Below, in pieces: positions 53,273-63,980 of a stretch of DNA of 64,000 nucleotides. The translations under genes were made by a program, and so were the position numbers. The notes beneath the pieces are model-generated. The model saw only the letters and a program-made list of their open reading frames with translations, searched no databases and had not been told where the DNA came from. The DNA comes from an uncultured Clostridia bacterium (GTDB taxonomy: Bacteria > Bacillota > Clostridia > TANB77 > CAG-508): contig CANRCF010000003.1 in the NCBI GenBank assembly GCA_947629045.1, positions 19,899 to 83,898 on the forward strand, written 5' to 3'. Every line of letters begins with the position of its first letter. Position 1 is the first letter of the stretch.

Positions 53273-54430
53273 ATGCGCAAATTAACAAAAATTTTATTTG
53301 CTTTTTTTATTTTAGCATTATTATCTACTTCAATTTGTATGGCTACTGATGTTAATGAAAACATTCCGACATCTTCTAAAAACATTGTACATAAAGACTT
53401 ATTTATGGCAAATAGTGATTCTATAGTTTTAGAAGATATTGTAGAGGGAAATACTTTCATTTATGGTAATGATGTCACTATTAAAGGAGAAATTCGTGGT
53501 GATTTATTTGTTGCATCAAATAGTGTAACAATAGATAAGTCTTCTGTTATCACTGGAAATTTATTTATTTATGGTAGTGAAGTTTACATCAAAGGATCTG
53601 TAAATAATATTTATGGTTTCGCTTCTACATTTAACATTGAAAATAGTGGTAGAGTTAATAGAGATATAAACATTTTCACAAATGAATTAAATTTACTAGG
53701 ATATATTGGTAGAAATGCTAATGTTTATGTAAGTAATATAGTTTTACCTGAAAATGCTCAAAATCTTATTGGTGGTGACTTAAACTATTCTGCTAGTGAA
53801 GATTTAAACATTCCAAGAGACGCTGTTAGTGGAGATATCAATTTTAAAGTTTCTAATAATACGCCAAGTACTGAAGAGGTTATCTCAAATTATATTTCTG
53901 AATTTATTTTAGTTTTTGCTTATGCATTTATCGTTATTTTATTAGTAGCATTCTTTATGCCAAAATTTTCAGACAAATTGGTTTATGCTTTGGAGAAAAG
54001 ACCTTTTGTTAGTGCTGGAATCGGTATCTTAGGTATTATAGTAATTCCTATAATATCAATTATATTTATGATAACTGGTTATTTAGTATATCCTGGTATA
54101 GCTTTATTAGCAGTTTACATTCTTACACTTTCTATTACTATTTCAATTTTATCTATTGCAGTTGGTAAATACTTAACTAATAAATGTAAGAATAAAACAA
54201 AATTAAAATTCATACTACTTTCACTTTTATCTGTTGTAGTTATTTGGCTATTACAATTAATACCAGTTTTCGGTAGTTGGATGTCAATATTTACAGTTGT
54301 TTTCGGATTGGGATTATTTATATTTGCTTTCTTTACAAAGAAAGATTTAACTAATTTAAACGGACAAAATTCTGCACCAACAACTGCTTCAACAGCAGAA
54401 CAACCAAAAACAGATGGAGAACAAAAATAA
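53273..54430 (+). CDS. Bactofilin-like polymer-forming repeat + membrane domain protein
   Basis: Signal peptide; GDLFVASNSVTIDKSSVITGNLFIYGSEVYIKGSVNN repeats; four TMs. Confidence 0.75.
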   Translation: MRKLTKILFAFFILALLSTSICMATDVNENIPTSSKNIVHKDLFMANSDSIVLEDIVEGNTFIYGNDVTIKGEIRGDLFVASNSVTIDKSSVITGNLFIYGSEVYIKGSVNNIYGFASTFNIENSGRVNRDINIFTNELNLLGYIGRNANVYVSNIVLPENAQNLIGGDLNYSASEDLNIPRDAVSGDINFKVSNNTPSTEEVISNYISEFILVFAYAFIVILLVAFFMPKFSDKLVYALEKRPFVSAGIGILGIIVIPIISIIFMITGYLVYPGIALLAVYILTLSITISILSIAVGKYLTNKCKNKTKLKFILLSLLSVVVIWLLQLIPVFGSWMSIFTVVFGLGLFIFAFFTKKDLTNLNGQNSAPTTASTAEQPKTDGEQK

Positions 54431-54531
54431 TTAATTTAATACAAAAAATAGTGATGTTATCGCATTTATTATGCGTAAATCACTATTTTTTTATATTAAA
54501 ACTTTTAGTTATTTTACTATTAAAATTACAT

Positions 54532-55194
54532 TTATTTTGTTCTTAAATTTTTAACTGTTTCAGTAAAATTATTTGAAGCAGTGATTGCAGTTCCTGAAAC
54601 TATTATATTTGCTCCTGCCTCTTTTACTAAATTAACATTTTCTGTATTTATTCCACCATCTGCTTCTATATCTACTTCTAAATTATTTTTCTGTATATAC
54701 TCACTTAATTTCTTTATCTTTTCTATTGTCTTAGGGAGTAACTTCTGCCCACCTTTTCCTGGCTCTACTGTCATTACTAATACCATATGTATAAATGGTA
54801 GATAGTCATATATTTCTTTAACGTTTGTATCTGGCTTTATAGATATTCCTACTTTTGTATTGTTTTCTTTTATAATTTTTATCCATTCCATAATTTCTTC
54901 TTTATTTTTTCCTGCCTCCAAATGGAATGTTATTATATTAGGTTCAAATACTAAAAAACTGTTGATATAGCTTTTTACATCATCTACCATTAAATGAACA
55001 TCTAATAGTAGATTAGAAATGCTATTTAAATACTCACAATATTCTATCATTCTATCTGATGTATTTTCTTCTACAAACTTGCCATCCATAACATCAATAT
55101 GAAAGTAATCAATTCCAGCTGTTTCTAAGTTATATAAAGTTTTAATTGCATCCTCATTTTTTACACTTAATATTGAAGCAGATATTTCTACCAT
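54532..55194 (-). CDS. rpe: Ribulose-phosphate 3-epimerase family protein
   Basis: ISASILSV...YFHIDVMDGKFV...DGGINTENV. Confidence 0.9.
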   Translation of the reverse strand: MVEISASILSVKNEDAIKTLYNLETAGIDYFHIDVMDGKFVEENTSDRMIEYCEYLNSISNLLLDVHLMVDDVKSYINSFLVFEPNIITFHLEAGKNKEEIMEWIKIIKENNTKVGISIKPDTNVKEIYDYLPFIHMVLVMTVEPGKGGQKLLPKTIEKIKKLSEYIQKNNLEVDIEADGGINTENVNLVKEAGANIIVSGTAITASNNFTETVKNLRTK

Positions 55195-55267
55195 TTTTTT
55201 GCTCCTTTTTATTTTTTATCTGACCTGTCCCAAGTACCCCAAAAATTGGGAATGGGACCTAGTCCCA

Positions 55268-57254
55268 TTAGTCTATTTGTAATACTGGATTTTCAACAGT
55301 TAAATCAAATTGCTTATCTGACGTAATTTTTACGTCATCTACAAATATTTTAACAGTTACAGTTCCCTTTCCTGATGCTGTTGCAGTGACTTCTGTAGTA
55401 TCTTTTCTTTGATTTTGTTCACGATATACAGTGTCACCATTTACTTCAATTCTTAAATCTACTGTTGGATTTATTTCCTCACCATTTTCGTCTACTTCAA
55501 TAGTTGCTTTATTGCCTAATAATGATTTTAAGTTTATTTTTATAGTTCCAGTTTTGATTTCTTCTATTTTATTTACTGTAATTGTAATTTTGGTTTTCTC
55601 GTTTACAGTTTCACCTGCTTCTATGCTTTGTCTTAATACATCTCCATTTACCTTTGTTGTATCTTCTTCATATACAACTGTTACTTCTAAATCTTTTAAT
55701 TTTTCCTTTGCTGTTTCTTCTGTATCACCTACTACATAAGGTACAACTACTTCTTTTATTCCTGTTCCAGAGCTTACATGAATTTTTACTTTGCTACCTG
55801 CTTTTAGCTCTTTTCCTTCTTCTACTTCTTGTTTTGTAACAATTCCTTTTTCAACTGTTTTGCTTGTTTCATCTACTCTTTCAACTTCTAGATGTAATTC
55901 ATCTTTTAATATGCTTTCTGCTTCTTCAAATGTCATTCCAACTACTTTTTTCATAGTAACCATTTCTTGACCCTTGCTAATAGTTAGTTTTACAATTGAT
56001 TTTTCTTTTACTTTATAGCCTTCTGAATATGGTGGTTCTTGTGAAATTACTTTGCCTGCCTCTATTTCATCATTATATACTTCTTCTGCTTCTAAAGTTA
56101 ATTTTAATGGCTCTGCTGATATTTTTGATTGTTCTAATGTTTTTCCTACAAAGTTTGGTAATTCAACATCCTTTGGTTTACCTGCATTCATAATAAATTG
56201 AACACCAAAGAAGCCTGCTATTGGAAGTAATACTACAAGCAATACTATACATGATATTATTATTGCTTTTTTTGCGCCCGGATGCTCTTGGAAATATCCT
56301 TTTTTTCTTTCAGTTTTTTCTTTGCTCTTATTTTCTTCTTCATCATCTTTTGTTACATTTTCTCTTATTGATGGTATTCTTTGTGTGTATTGCATATTTG
56401 CAGCATTACTTTTTACAAAGCTTCCTTCTGGTTCTTTTAATGCTAGGCTTAAATCTTTTAGCATTTCTGTTGCATTTTGATATCTTAGGCTAATGTCTTT
56501 TTCCATTGCCTTCATTATTATTTTATTTATTGCATATGGAATTGATGGATTTAATTTTATTGGTTCTACTGCTTTTTCTTGCATGTGCTTTAGTGCTACT
56601 GATACTGGTGTATCTGCATCAAATGGGACTCTACCTGTTAGCATTTCATACATAACTACACCTAAAGAGTAAATATCTGATTTTGCATCTGTGTAGCCAC
56701 CTCTTGCGTGCTCTGGTGAGAAATAATGAACTGAACCAATTGTTGCTCCAAATGCTGTTATAGTAGAATTTGAAACTGCTTTTGCTATACCGAAATCAGT
56801 AACTTTTGCAATTCCATCTTCTGTAATTATAATGTTATGTGGTTTAATATCTCTATGAATTATATTATTTTTATGTGCCATTTCTAAGGCTGAAGCTACT
56901 TGAATTGCAATGTTTACAGACCATTTCCAAGGAAGTACTCCATCTTCACTTATAATTTCTTTTAAAGTTTTTCCTTGTACCAATTCCATTACAATATAGT
57001 ATACATTTTCTTCTATTCCTACATCAAATATAGATACAATGTTAGGGTGTGTAAGGCTTGCAGCAGACTGTGCTTCTGTATTAAATCTTCTAATAAATTC
57101 TTCATCTGTTGTAAATTCATCTCTTAACACTTTTACAGCAACATATCTTTTTAAGACATTATCTTTTGCTTTATATACTGTTGCCATTCCGGCCTTCTCC
57201 AATTTTCTCTAGTATCTCATACCTATTTCCTATTACTTTTCCAACTAAATTCAT
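55268..57254 (-). CDS. prkC: PASTA Ser/Thr protein kinase (needs +1 shift at CGG 57191-57189)
   Basis: ATG at 57254: [41 protein letters not shown]; PASTA repeats. Confidence 0.95.
57189..57191 (-). other. prkC: Candidate CGGN(Gly) +1 site, prkC: GGC C GGA ATG
   Basis: Restores [12 protein letters not shown]. Confidence 0.93.
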
Positions 57255-57269
57255 ATGTTTATCTCTCCC

Positions 57270-57996
57270 CTATATTATCGTTATGACTGTAATATTGTCA
57301 TATCCGCCAGCATCATTTGCTAAATTTACTAGCTTTTCTGGTGCTTTTTCTGCATTTTCTTTTACAACTTTAAAAATTGTTTCTTCATCTACCATATTTG
57401 TTAGTCCATCTGAACACATTAGTAATACATCTTGTTTTTCTATATTTCTTGCTCTAATGTCTGGCTCTACATATTCAGTACAACCTAAGGCTTTTGTTAA
57501 CATGTTTTTCTTAGGATGATGGTTTGCTTCTTCTCTTGTAATTTTTCCATCTTCTACTAATTGTTGTACATAGCTATGGTCTTTTGTTAGTTTTCTAATA
57601 ACTTCTCCTCTAATTCTATATACTCTACTATCTCCAACATGTCCTATATATACCTTATTATTATATATGAAACAAATATCTAAAGTAGTACCCATTCCTT
57701 CTAAATCTTTTTCTTTTTTTGATTTTTCATATACAACTGTATTTGCATATTCAATTGCATTTTTTATTAGGTCTAAAAATGCTTCTTTTTCGTGCTCTAT
57801 TAAATTAAAGTTACTTTCTATATAACTTCTAGCTGATTCTATTGCTAACCTACTTGCTACTTCTCCTCCATTGTATCCGACCCATGCCATCTGCTAATAT
57901 ATACACTTGTATATTGCTTTGTGGCTCAGAGATGTAGTAATAATCTTGGTTCATTTCTCTTGCTTTGCCAACATCAGTTTTAGCAAAACTTCTCAT
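57270..57996 (-). CDS. prpC: PP2C-type Ser/Thr phosphatase (needs +1 shift at CGG 57879-57877)
   Basis: GGAGG RBS; MRSFAKTDVGKAREMNQDYYYISEPQSNIQVYILADGMG-G-YNGGEVASRLAIE. Confidence 0.95.
57877..57879 (-). other. prpC: Candidate CGGN(Gly) +1 site, PP2C: GGT C GGA TAC
   Basis: Restores DGMGGYNGGE. Confidence 0.93.
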
Positions 57997-58158
57997 TTGG
58001 TTTCCTCCTATTTTCTATTTTTTCATCTGCTTAGTTTTATTATTTATTGCCTTTATTTTATTATTTGCTTTTTTCAATTAAATTTTAATTTCATTATTAA
58101 TTTTGAGCAAATTAGTGTCATATTTATATACTTTAGATTTATTTAGTATATTAAGATT

Positions 58159-59187
58159 TTAGTTTTTGTTTAAGTTCTTTCTTCTCAATTGTCCACATGC
58201 TGCGTCAATGTCGCTTCCAAGCTCTCTACGAATAGTGGCTGTTATTCCATGGTCATTTAAGTAATCTCTAAATTTGATAATATTTTCGTTTGTACTTTTT
58301 ACAAATTTTCCATTTTCTATTTTGTTAATTGGAATTAAATTTACATGGCATAGCATTCCTTTAAGTAAATTTACTAACGCTCTTGCATCTTCTAAATTAT
58401 CATTGTTGTCCTTTGCTAATGCATACTCAAAGGAAATTCTTTTATTGGTTTTTGCAATATAATCTTTGCAAGCTTTCATCAATTCTTCTATTGGATATGC
58501 ATTATTTACTGGCATCATTTCACTTCTTTTTTTGTTGTTTGTTGCATGAAGTGATATTGATAATGTACATTGTAAATCTTCATTTGCAAAATCGTAAATT
58601 TTTGGTACTATTCCCGAGGTAGAAACGCTTATGTGCCTTGCACCTATTTCTAACCCTTTTGGATTATTTATAATTTTTATTGCTTTCATTACATTTTCGT
58701 AATTATCAAATGGCTCTCCAATTCCCATGAAAACTATATTAGAAATATTTTCTCCTATGTCTTGTTCTACTGCTAACACTTGCTCTACAATTTCCCCTGC
58801 GCTCAAATTTCTACCAAATTGAATACCTGTTGATGCACAAAATTTGCACCCCATTTTACAGCCTATTTGTGATGATACACATATTGTTTTTCCATGATGA
58901 TATTGCATTAAAACAGTTTCTATTGCATTTCCATCTAATACATCAAATAAATATTTGATTGTGCCATCTGAAGATTCTTGTTTTTTAAGTATCTCAAAAT
59001 TGCACATTGTATAGTTTTCTTTTAGCTTGTTCCTTAGGTCTAGAGAAAGATTTGTCATATCATCTATATTTTTTACTTTTTCTCTATAAAGCCAATTAAA
59101 AATTTGCTCTGCTCTATATGGCTTTTCTCCTAGGGAAATAAGTTCTTGCTTTAATTCTTCTAAATTATAATCTTTAATATTCTTCAT
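58159..59187 (-). CDS. rlmN: 23S rRNA (adenine-2503-C2)-methyltransferase RlmN
   Basis: QIGCKMGCKFCASTGIQFGRNLSAGEIVEQV. Confidence 0.96.
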   Translation of the reverse strand: MKNIKDYNLEELKQELISLGEKPYRAEQIFNWLYREKVKNIDDMTNLSLDLRNKLKENYTMCNFEILKKQESSDGTIKYLFDVLDGNAIETVLMQYHHGKTICVSSQIGCKMGCKFCASTGIQFGRNLSAGEIVEQVLAVEQDIGENISNIVFMGIGEPFDNYENVMKAIKIINNPKGLEIGARHISVSTSGIVPKIYDFANEDLQCTLSISLHATNNKKRSEMMPVNNAYPIEELMKACKDYIAKTNKRISFEYALAKDNNDNLEDARALVNLLKGMLCHVNLIPINKIENGKFVKSTNENIIKFRDYLNDHGITATIRRELGSDIDAACGQLRRKNLNKN

Positions 59188-59372
59188 TTTAGTTTTATGT
59201 TTTTATTTATTCCTTCCGTAAGGATTTTTTTGTTTTTGTAATATTTCTTATTTTTCATTATATTTATATCATAGTTGATATTTTTTTTCAATAGTTTGTA
59301 AAATTAGAAAAGATTTTCTAAAAAATTTTTCAATTTTTAAAAATTTTTAGCTAAAAAAATTTAATTTCTTTT

Positions 59373-60098
59373 TTACATTTGAAAATTTGTAAATGTTTTA
59401 AACTTTTTAAGTTTTACTTCATATGACTCTAATACATCTTTTTCAAATGCTAACTTAGGCTCTTTTACCCCCATTAAGCTTAACATTTTTTTTGTAAATA
59501 AAGGATTTAAAATTAGTATTGGTCCTATTATATAAGTTCCTATAAAATTATTTTTCCTTATTCCTTCTAATTTGCTGTTTTCGTTTATTCCAATTCCTAA
59601 ATCTACTGTTGCAAAATACCCATTTGAATTATCACCATATAGCATAGTAAACTGGCTTTTAAATCCTAATATTTCAATATCTTCATATTTGCCTAAAAAA
59701 TAACTATTATGTCTATGTAGCATATCTCTTTTAGCATACACATCAAAAATACCAAGAGCTTCTATTTTTCTATTCTCGTCTTCTATATATTTTCCAAGCA
59801 CTTCTACACTATTACCCGTGAAAAGAAATAACTGATTTTTCTCAATTGCTCCTTCTATTTTTTCTTTATATGGTTTTAATCTTTGTATTACAATTTCTTG
59901 TGCACTTTCTGATAATGTTCCCATATAAACAAGTGATATTTCTTCTTCTATAAAAGCTGGCACATCATTTATTGATGTTTCTATAAATTCCGCTTCTGGT
60001 AAGCACTTTTTTAGATATTTAATATTTCCCATGTCACTATTTATATTGCAAAATTCTGGGTACAAAATTTCTATTTTCATAATCTTATTATTTTTCAA
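59373..60098 (-). CDS. GatD-like lipid II isoglutaminyl synthase subunit, apparently lacking catalytic residues
   Basis: Downstream of murT; FLFTGNSVEVLG and GTYIIGPIL in place of CGGYQ and GTYLHGPLL motifs. Confidence 0.75.
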   Translation of the reverse strand: MKNNKIMKIEILYPEFCNINSDMGNIKYLKKCLPEAEFIETSINDVPAFIEEEISLVYMGTLSESAQEIVIQRLKPYKEKIEGAIEKNQLFLFTGNSVEVLGKYIEDENRKIEALGIFDVYAKRDMLHRHNSYFLGKYEDIEILGFKSQFTMLYGDNSNGYFATVDLGIGINENSKLEGIRKNNFIGTYIIGPILILNPLFTKKMLSLMGVKEPKLAFEKDVLESYEVKLKKFKTFTNFQM

Positions 60099-60123
60099 CC
60101 TTTCTTATTTATATTATGTGCTT

Positions 60124-61527
60124 TTATTTCTGCTCAACTGTGTATTTATCTATTATTTCTTTAACTTTTTGTTTTATTTGTTTTGTTTCTTCAATAGAAT
60201 ATAAGTCATGTAAAATAAATACTTTATCTATTCCGTCTAGCTTCAATTCGCTTGTGGCTTCAATTAAGTCCTTTTTATGAATTAATTTTTCTTCTGGAAT
60301 ATCTGCCATTAAGCATCTTATATATGAATCTAAATAGCGAGGTCCTGCAATTATAATTTGTTTTATCGATTCATCATTTAAAAATTCGTAATCTGTATCA
60401 TAATGCCATGATGTATTTTCCATTCCTTTTGCATCTTCATGTAAATCATCTAGTATTATAATTACTGCTTTGTTTCCCTTTTCATTTTTGGTATAATTAA
60501 AGGCTATTGAGCATGCTATTGGGTTCATTCCTTTGGCTAATTGTGTAACTATTTTATAATCTTTATAGTTTTCTTCACTATATCTTGTTTCTACTATTTT
60601 TAATTTTGCAAAAGAATCATTAATTTGTTTTTGTGTTAATTTTAATTGTTTTAATACTATAATTACTGCTAACATATTATATATATTTATAATATTATCA
60701 TTTACAAGGTCATAAACTTCTTCCTCATCTTTAAATTTTACTGTCATTTGCATATTTTTTAAATCTAATTTAGTTACATGGTAATCTGGATCAGGGCATT
60801 TATAATCGCAATTCGGACAATATGCTTTTCCTATATGATGATATCTAACATATTCATATTTTATTGGTGATAAACATTTTGGACATACTCTAATATCTCT
60901 CGTGATGTTTTTGCAATCTTCAGTATCTGTTTCAAGCCTATCTATTCCAAAATAAATCTTTTTATTGCCTTCTGCTACATGGCTACATATTATATCATCT
61001 GCATTTTCAATCATAATTGTTTCTTTTGGAATATACTTGTTTAAAATGCTTGCTATAAATTCTGTATGTGCATTTCTCATAAGAGAATCTCTAAATAAGT
61101 TAGTACATATTAAATATGTAGGTGTTAAATATGGGTAAACCTTATTAGCACTTCTTTCATCTATTTCTAGAACAGCTAAATCTTTTTTTGCTTTTCCTGT
61201 AATCGTTGAGCCACTAATTAAAGTAGTTGCTATTCCACCATCTATGTTTGAACCATATTTATTGTTTATAAAGTCAAATCCATTTTGTGATAATATGTCA
61301 TTTATCATATTACAAGTTGTTGTTTTTCCATTTGTTCCTGTTACACCTATTATCGTTTTTGGTTTATCAAGTCTTCCCATAAAATCTGGGCATATTGATA
61401 ATGCAACTTTTCCAGGAAAATATGTTGCATTTCTTTTAAGTATTTTTAATGCAAATGAAGAAAGTTTTGCAATCCAAAGTGCTACATAAAACTTAAGTGT
61501 TTTTTTATAATTCATAAAAGCCTCCAT
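60124..61527 (-). CDS. murT: MurT-like Mur ligase family protein
   Basis: GVTGTNGKTTTCNMI; CPKCLSPIKYEYVRYHHIGKAYCPNCDY zinc ribbon. Confidence 0.9.
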   Translation of the reverse strand: MEAFMNYKKTLKFYVALWIAKLSSFALKILKRNATYFPGKVALSICPDFMGRLDKPKTIIGVTGTNGKTTTCNMINDILSQNGFDFINNKYGSNIDGGIATTLISGSTITGKAKKDLAVLEIDERSANKVYPYLTPTYLICTNLFRDSLMRNAHTEFIASILNKYIPKETIMIENADDIICSHVAEGNKKIYFGIDRLETDTEDCKNITRDIRVCPKCLSPIKYEYVRYHHIGKAYCPNCDYKCPDPDYHVTKLDLKNMQMTVKFKDEEEVYDLVNDNIINIYNMLAVIIVLKQLKLTQKQINDSFAKLKIVETRYSEENYKDYKIVTQLAKGMNPIACSIAFNYTKNEKGNKAVIIILDDLHEDAKGMENTSWHYDTDYEFLNDESIKQIIIAGPRYLDSYIRCLMADIPEEKLIHKKDLIEATSELKLDGIDKVFILHDLYSIEETKQIKQKVKEIIDKYTVEQK

Positions 61528-61799
61528 TTCTATTGCTTTTGTATATACTTTATATGAAAATATATGTATATATTTTTTCTATAATAATTCACATTTTTTC
61601 TTTCCTAATTTTACCCTTTATTTGTAGTTTTATCAAGTATATTTACATATTTTTATGCTTTGATAAGCTTATATTGATAAATAGTTTTATTTAAACTTAG
61701 TATTTAGCTAAAAAAACTAAGTATATAAATTATAAATATATACTTAGTTTCAAATATCTTTTGTATTTAACATTATTTCAGTTCTTGTATTGTTTTTTG

Positions 61800-62030
61800 C
61801 TATTTTAATTTTTCTTTTATAACTTCTTCTATACTTAAAAATCTTTTTTCAAATACTTGGTTCGTCATATCACAAATTTTATTAAACTCATTTAATTTAG
61901 CAAAGTTTTTCATATTAATTTTGTGATATTTATCTATGTTTTTTCCTAGATTTATTTGTCCTTGTCTTATCTCGTTTAATAATTCATTTATTTCTATTAA
62001 AAAGTTTTCAAATTCTTCTTGTTTTAACAT
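61800..62030 (-). CDS. Small hypothetical coiled-coil protein
   Basis: ORF with RBS. Confidence 0.5.
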   Translation of the reverse strand: MLKQEEFENFLIEINELLNEIRQGQINLGKNIDKYHKINMKNFAKLNEFNKICDMTNQVFEKRFLSIEEVIKEKLK

Positions 62031-62211
62031 AGTTATTCACCTCTCTTTTTTCTTATAAATAATTTTAATATTGGAAATTTGCCGAAAAAAATTTTTAAGA
62101 TTTACCATAAATTTGAATTGAATTAATCTGTGTATTATTATAAAACTTTTGTTTTGAATATGTCAATACTTTTTTGTAAAATTTATTATTTTTTTGCATT
62201 GCACAAATACA

Positions 62212-62245
62212 AAATGAGGCATTTATAATCTGCCTCATTTACTTT
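62212..62245. terminator. Hairpin aaaatgaggca...tgcctcattta, copy of 1081-1120
   Basis: Inverted repeat. Confidence 0.6.
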
Positions 62246-62267
62246 TATATTTCAATTTATATTATAT

Positions 62268-63980
62268 TTATTGCCAACTTAATACAGGGTAACCATTTGG
62301 ACCCATTTTAAAGTTTTCGCCCAATACATCTAATATATTTGGCATTTCACTTTCATTTTCACATAATTTACAATCATCAGAAATTGTTCCATCAAAACCT
62401 GGAAATAACTTATAATCTCCGACTTTTAATGCTTTGCAATTTTCAGCTGAACTTTTTATATGCAACTCCTCGTAAACCATTTCATATCCTGTCCCAATAA
62501 GCCCAATTCTAAGTTTTTCATCTTTCATATTAGTTATTATATTACAATTATTGTGACAATTATTTGAATTTTGACCATAAACCAAGCCAAAAATTCCGAC
62601 CGCACAAATATGCCATTCTCTCCTTCCATATTTTTTATACTTACTGAAATATTTCCAATGTTATAGCAATTGCTAATCTTCATCTGGTTAGTTCCGCTCT
62701 CTCTAGCCATCCCCACAATACCGCCTACAAAGTTACCATCGATCAAATCAATTCCTATAATTTCACCTTTATTATAGCAATTCATTATACTACAATTTTC
62801 TCCATCTGTTCCACAACAAATTCCACCAACAACATTTGCGCTATTTCCTTTACAAGTTACAGTAGCTAAATTATAACAGTCTTTAAAAACTCGTCCTACT
62901 GCACTTATTCCACCAGCTCTACTTTTAGCAGTTTCTAATCCAGTAGATGAAATCTGTCCACTAACAAAGCAATTATTTATTTCGTTAAAGTTTACACCAG
63001 AAATTCCACCAGAATGAACAGAATTTACTTCTGATGTTAAAGTCCCACTTATATCACAATTTACTATTCCAAGTTTTTTTATTGTTCCATAATTATTTGC
63101 AAATAATCCGATGTTTAAATCATTTTTATTATCACTTAATTCTTTATGAATACGCAAATTAATAATATATTTTTCATTTCCATCAAATGTTCCATTAAAG
63201 CTATGTTCTTTATCATTATAACCTAAAATTGCTCCAATAGGTAAAAAGCCCTCACCAGATGTTAACAATGTTTTTAAATTTCCATTATACCCATATTTTC
63301 CATAGTCTGTTCTATTTGCATCTACATAAGATTTAGTCGATGCAAAGTCTAAACTTAACCCCAATTTCACAGTTTTATCTTCATAAGTATTACCATTTGT
63401 TACATCATGGGCAAAAAATACTAAATCTTCTATACTATTTATTGTAAATAAATTTCCATTTGAAGCATCTATTTCTAATTCTGCCGGTTTTGCATCTGTT
63501 ACTTTGTCTACTTTTATTCCTGTTTGTGTTTCATGTAATATATCTTCTAATTCCCCTATACTAGATATATCATTTTTTACTGCCTCATTTGTTTTTTCTC
63601 CTGCTTCTTTAGCTAATTGTAATATTCCATTATCTCCAAATACAACCGTTATACTTACTGATGCCAAAATCAAAAGCACTACAATCGTTACTACTAAGGC
63701 TATTAGTGTTATTCCTGATACTGCATTTAATATACTTTTCGTGCTATTACTTTTTCTATTGTTTGGCAGTATATTGCTTGCATTATCATTTACACCTTCA
63801 CCTTGCGTAATCTTTGTAGTGCATATAAATAGCGGTCTATTTTTGCTATATAAACCTTCCCTTTCTTTTATTTTTACTAAATTACAGCTCTCTCCAGACT
63901 GTCCACCAATTCTGTAAAGGTCTTGTGTGTGTGTGTGTGTGTACAGTATCAAGACTTCTAGCTATTTTTACTTCTTTCAT
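62268..63980 (-). CDS. Prepilin-like + GLUG-repeat protein; 5' (AC)9 phase repeat and tandem CGGT-CGGA site
   Basis: ATG at 63980 with GGAGG RBS; N-terminus homologous to the 1-802 gene; VGGIFGLVYGQN restored by skipping two C. Confidence 0.75.
62596..62602 (-). other. Two back-to-back candidate CGGN(Gly) sites, GLUG protein: GTG CGGT CGGA ATT
   Basis: Restores VGGIFGLVYGQN. Confidence 0.8.
63925..63942. repeat. (GT)9 / (AC)9 dinucleotide microsatellite inside 5' coding region
   Basis: Direct reading. Confidence 0.95.

Noticed and set aside
62268-62585. Separate 105-aa gene downstream of the GLUG ORF
   Set aside because: It is the C-terminal continuation of the GLUG protein after the CGGT-CGGA site.
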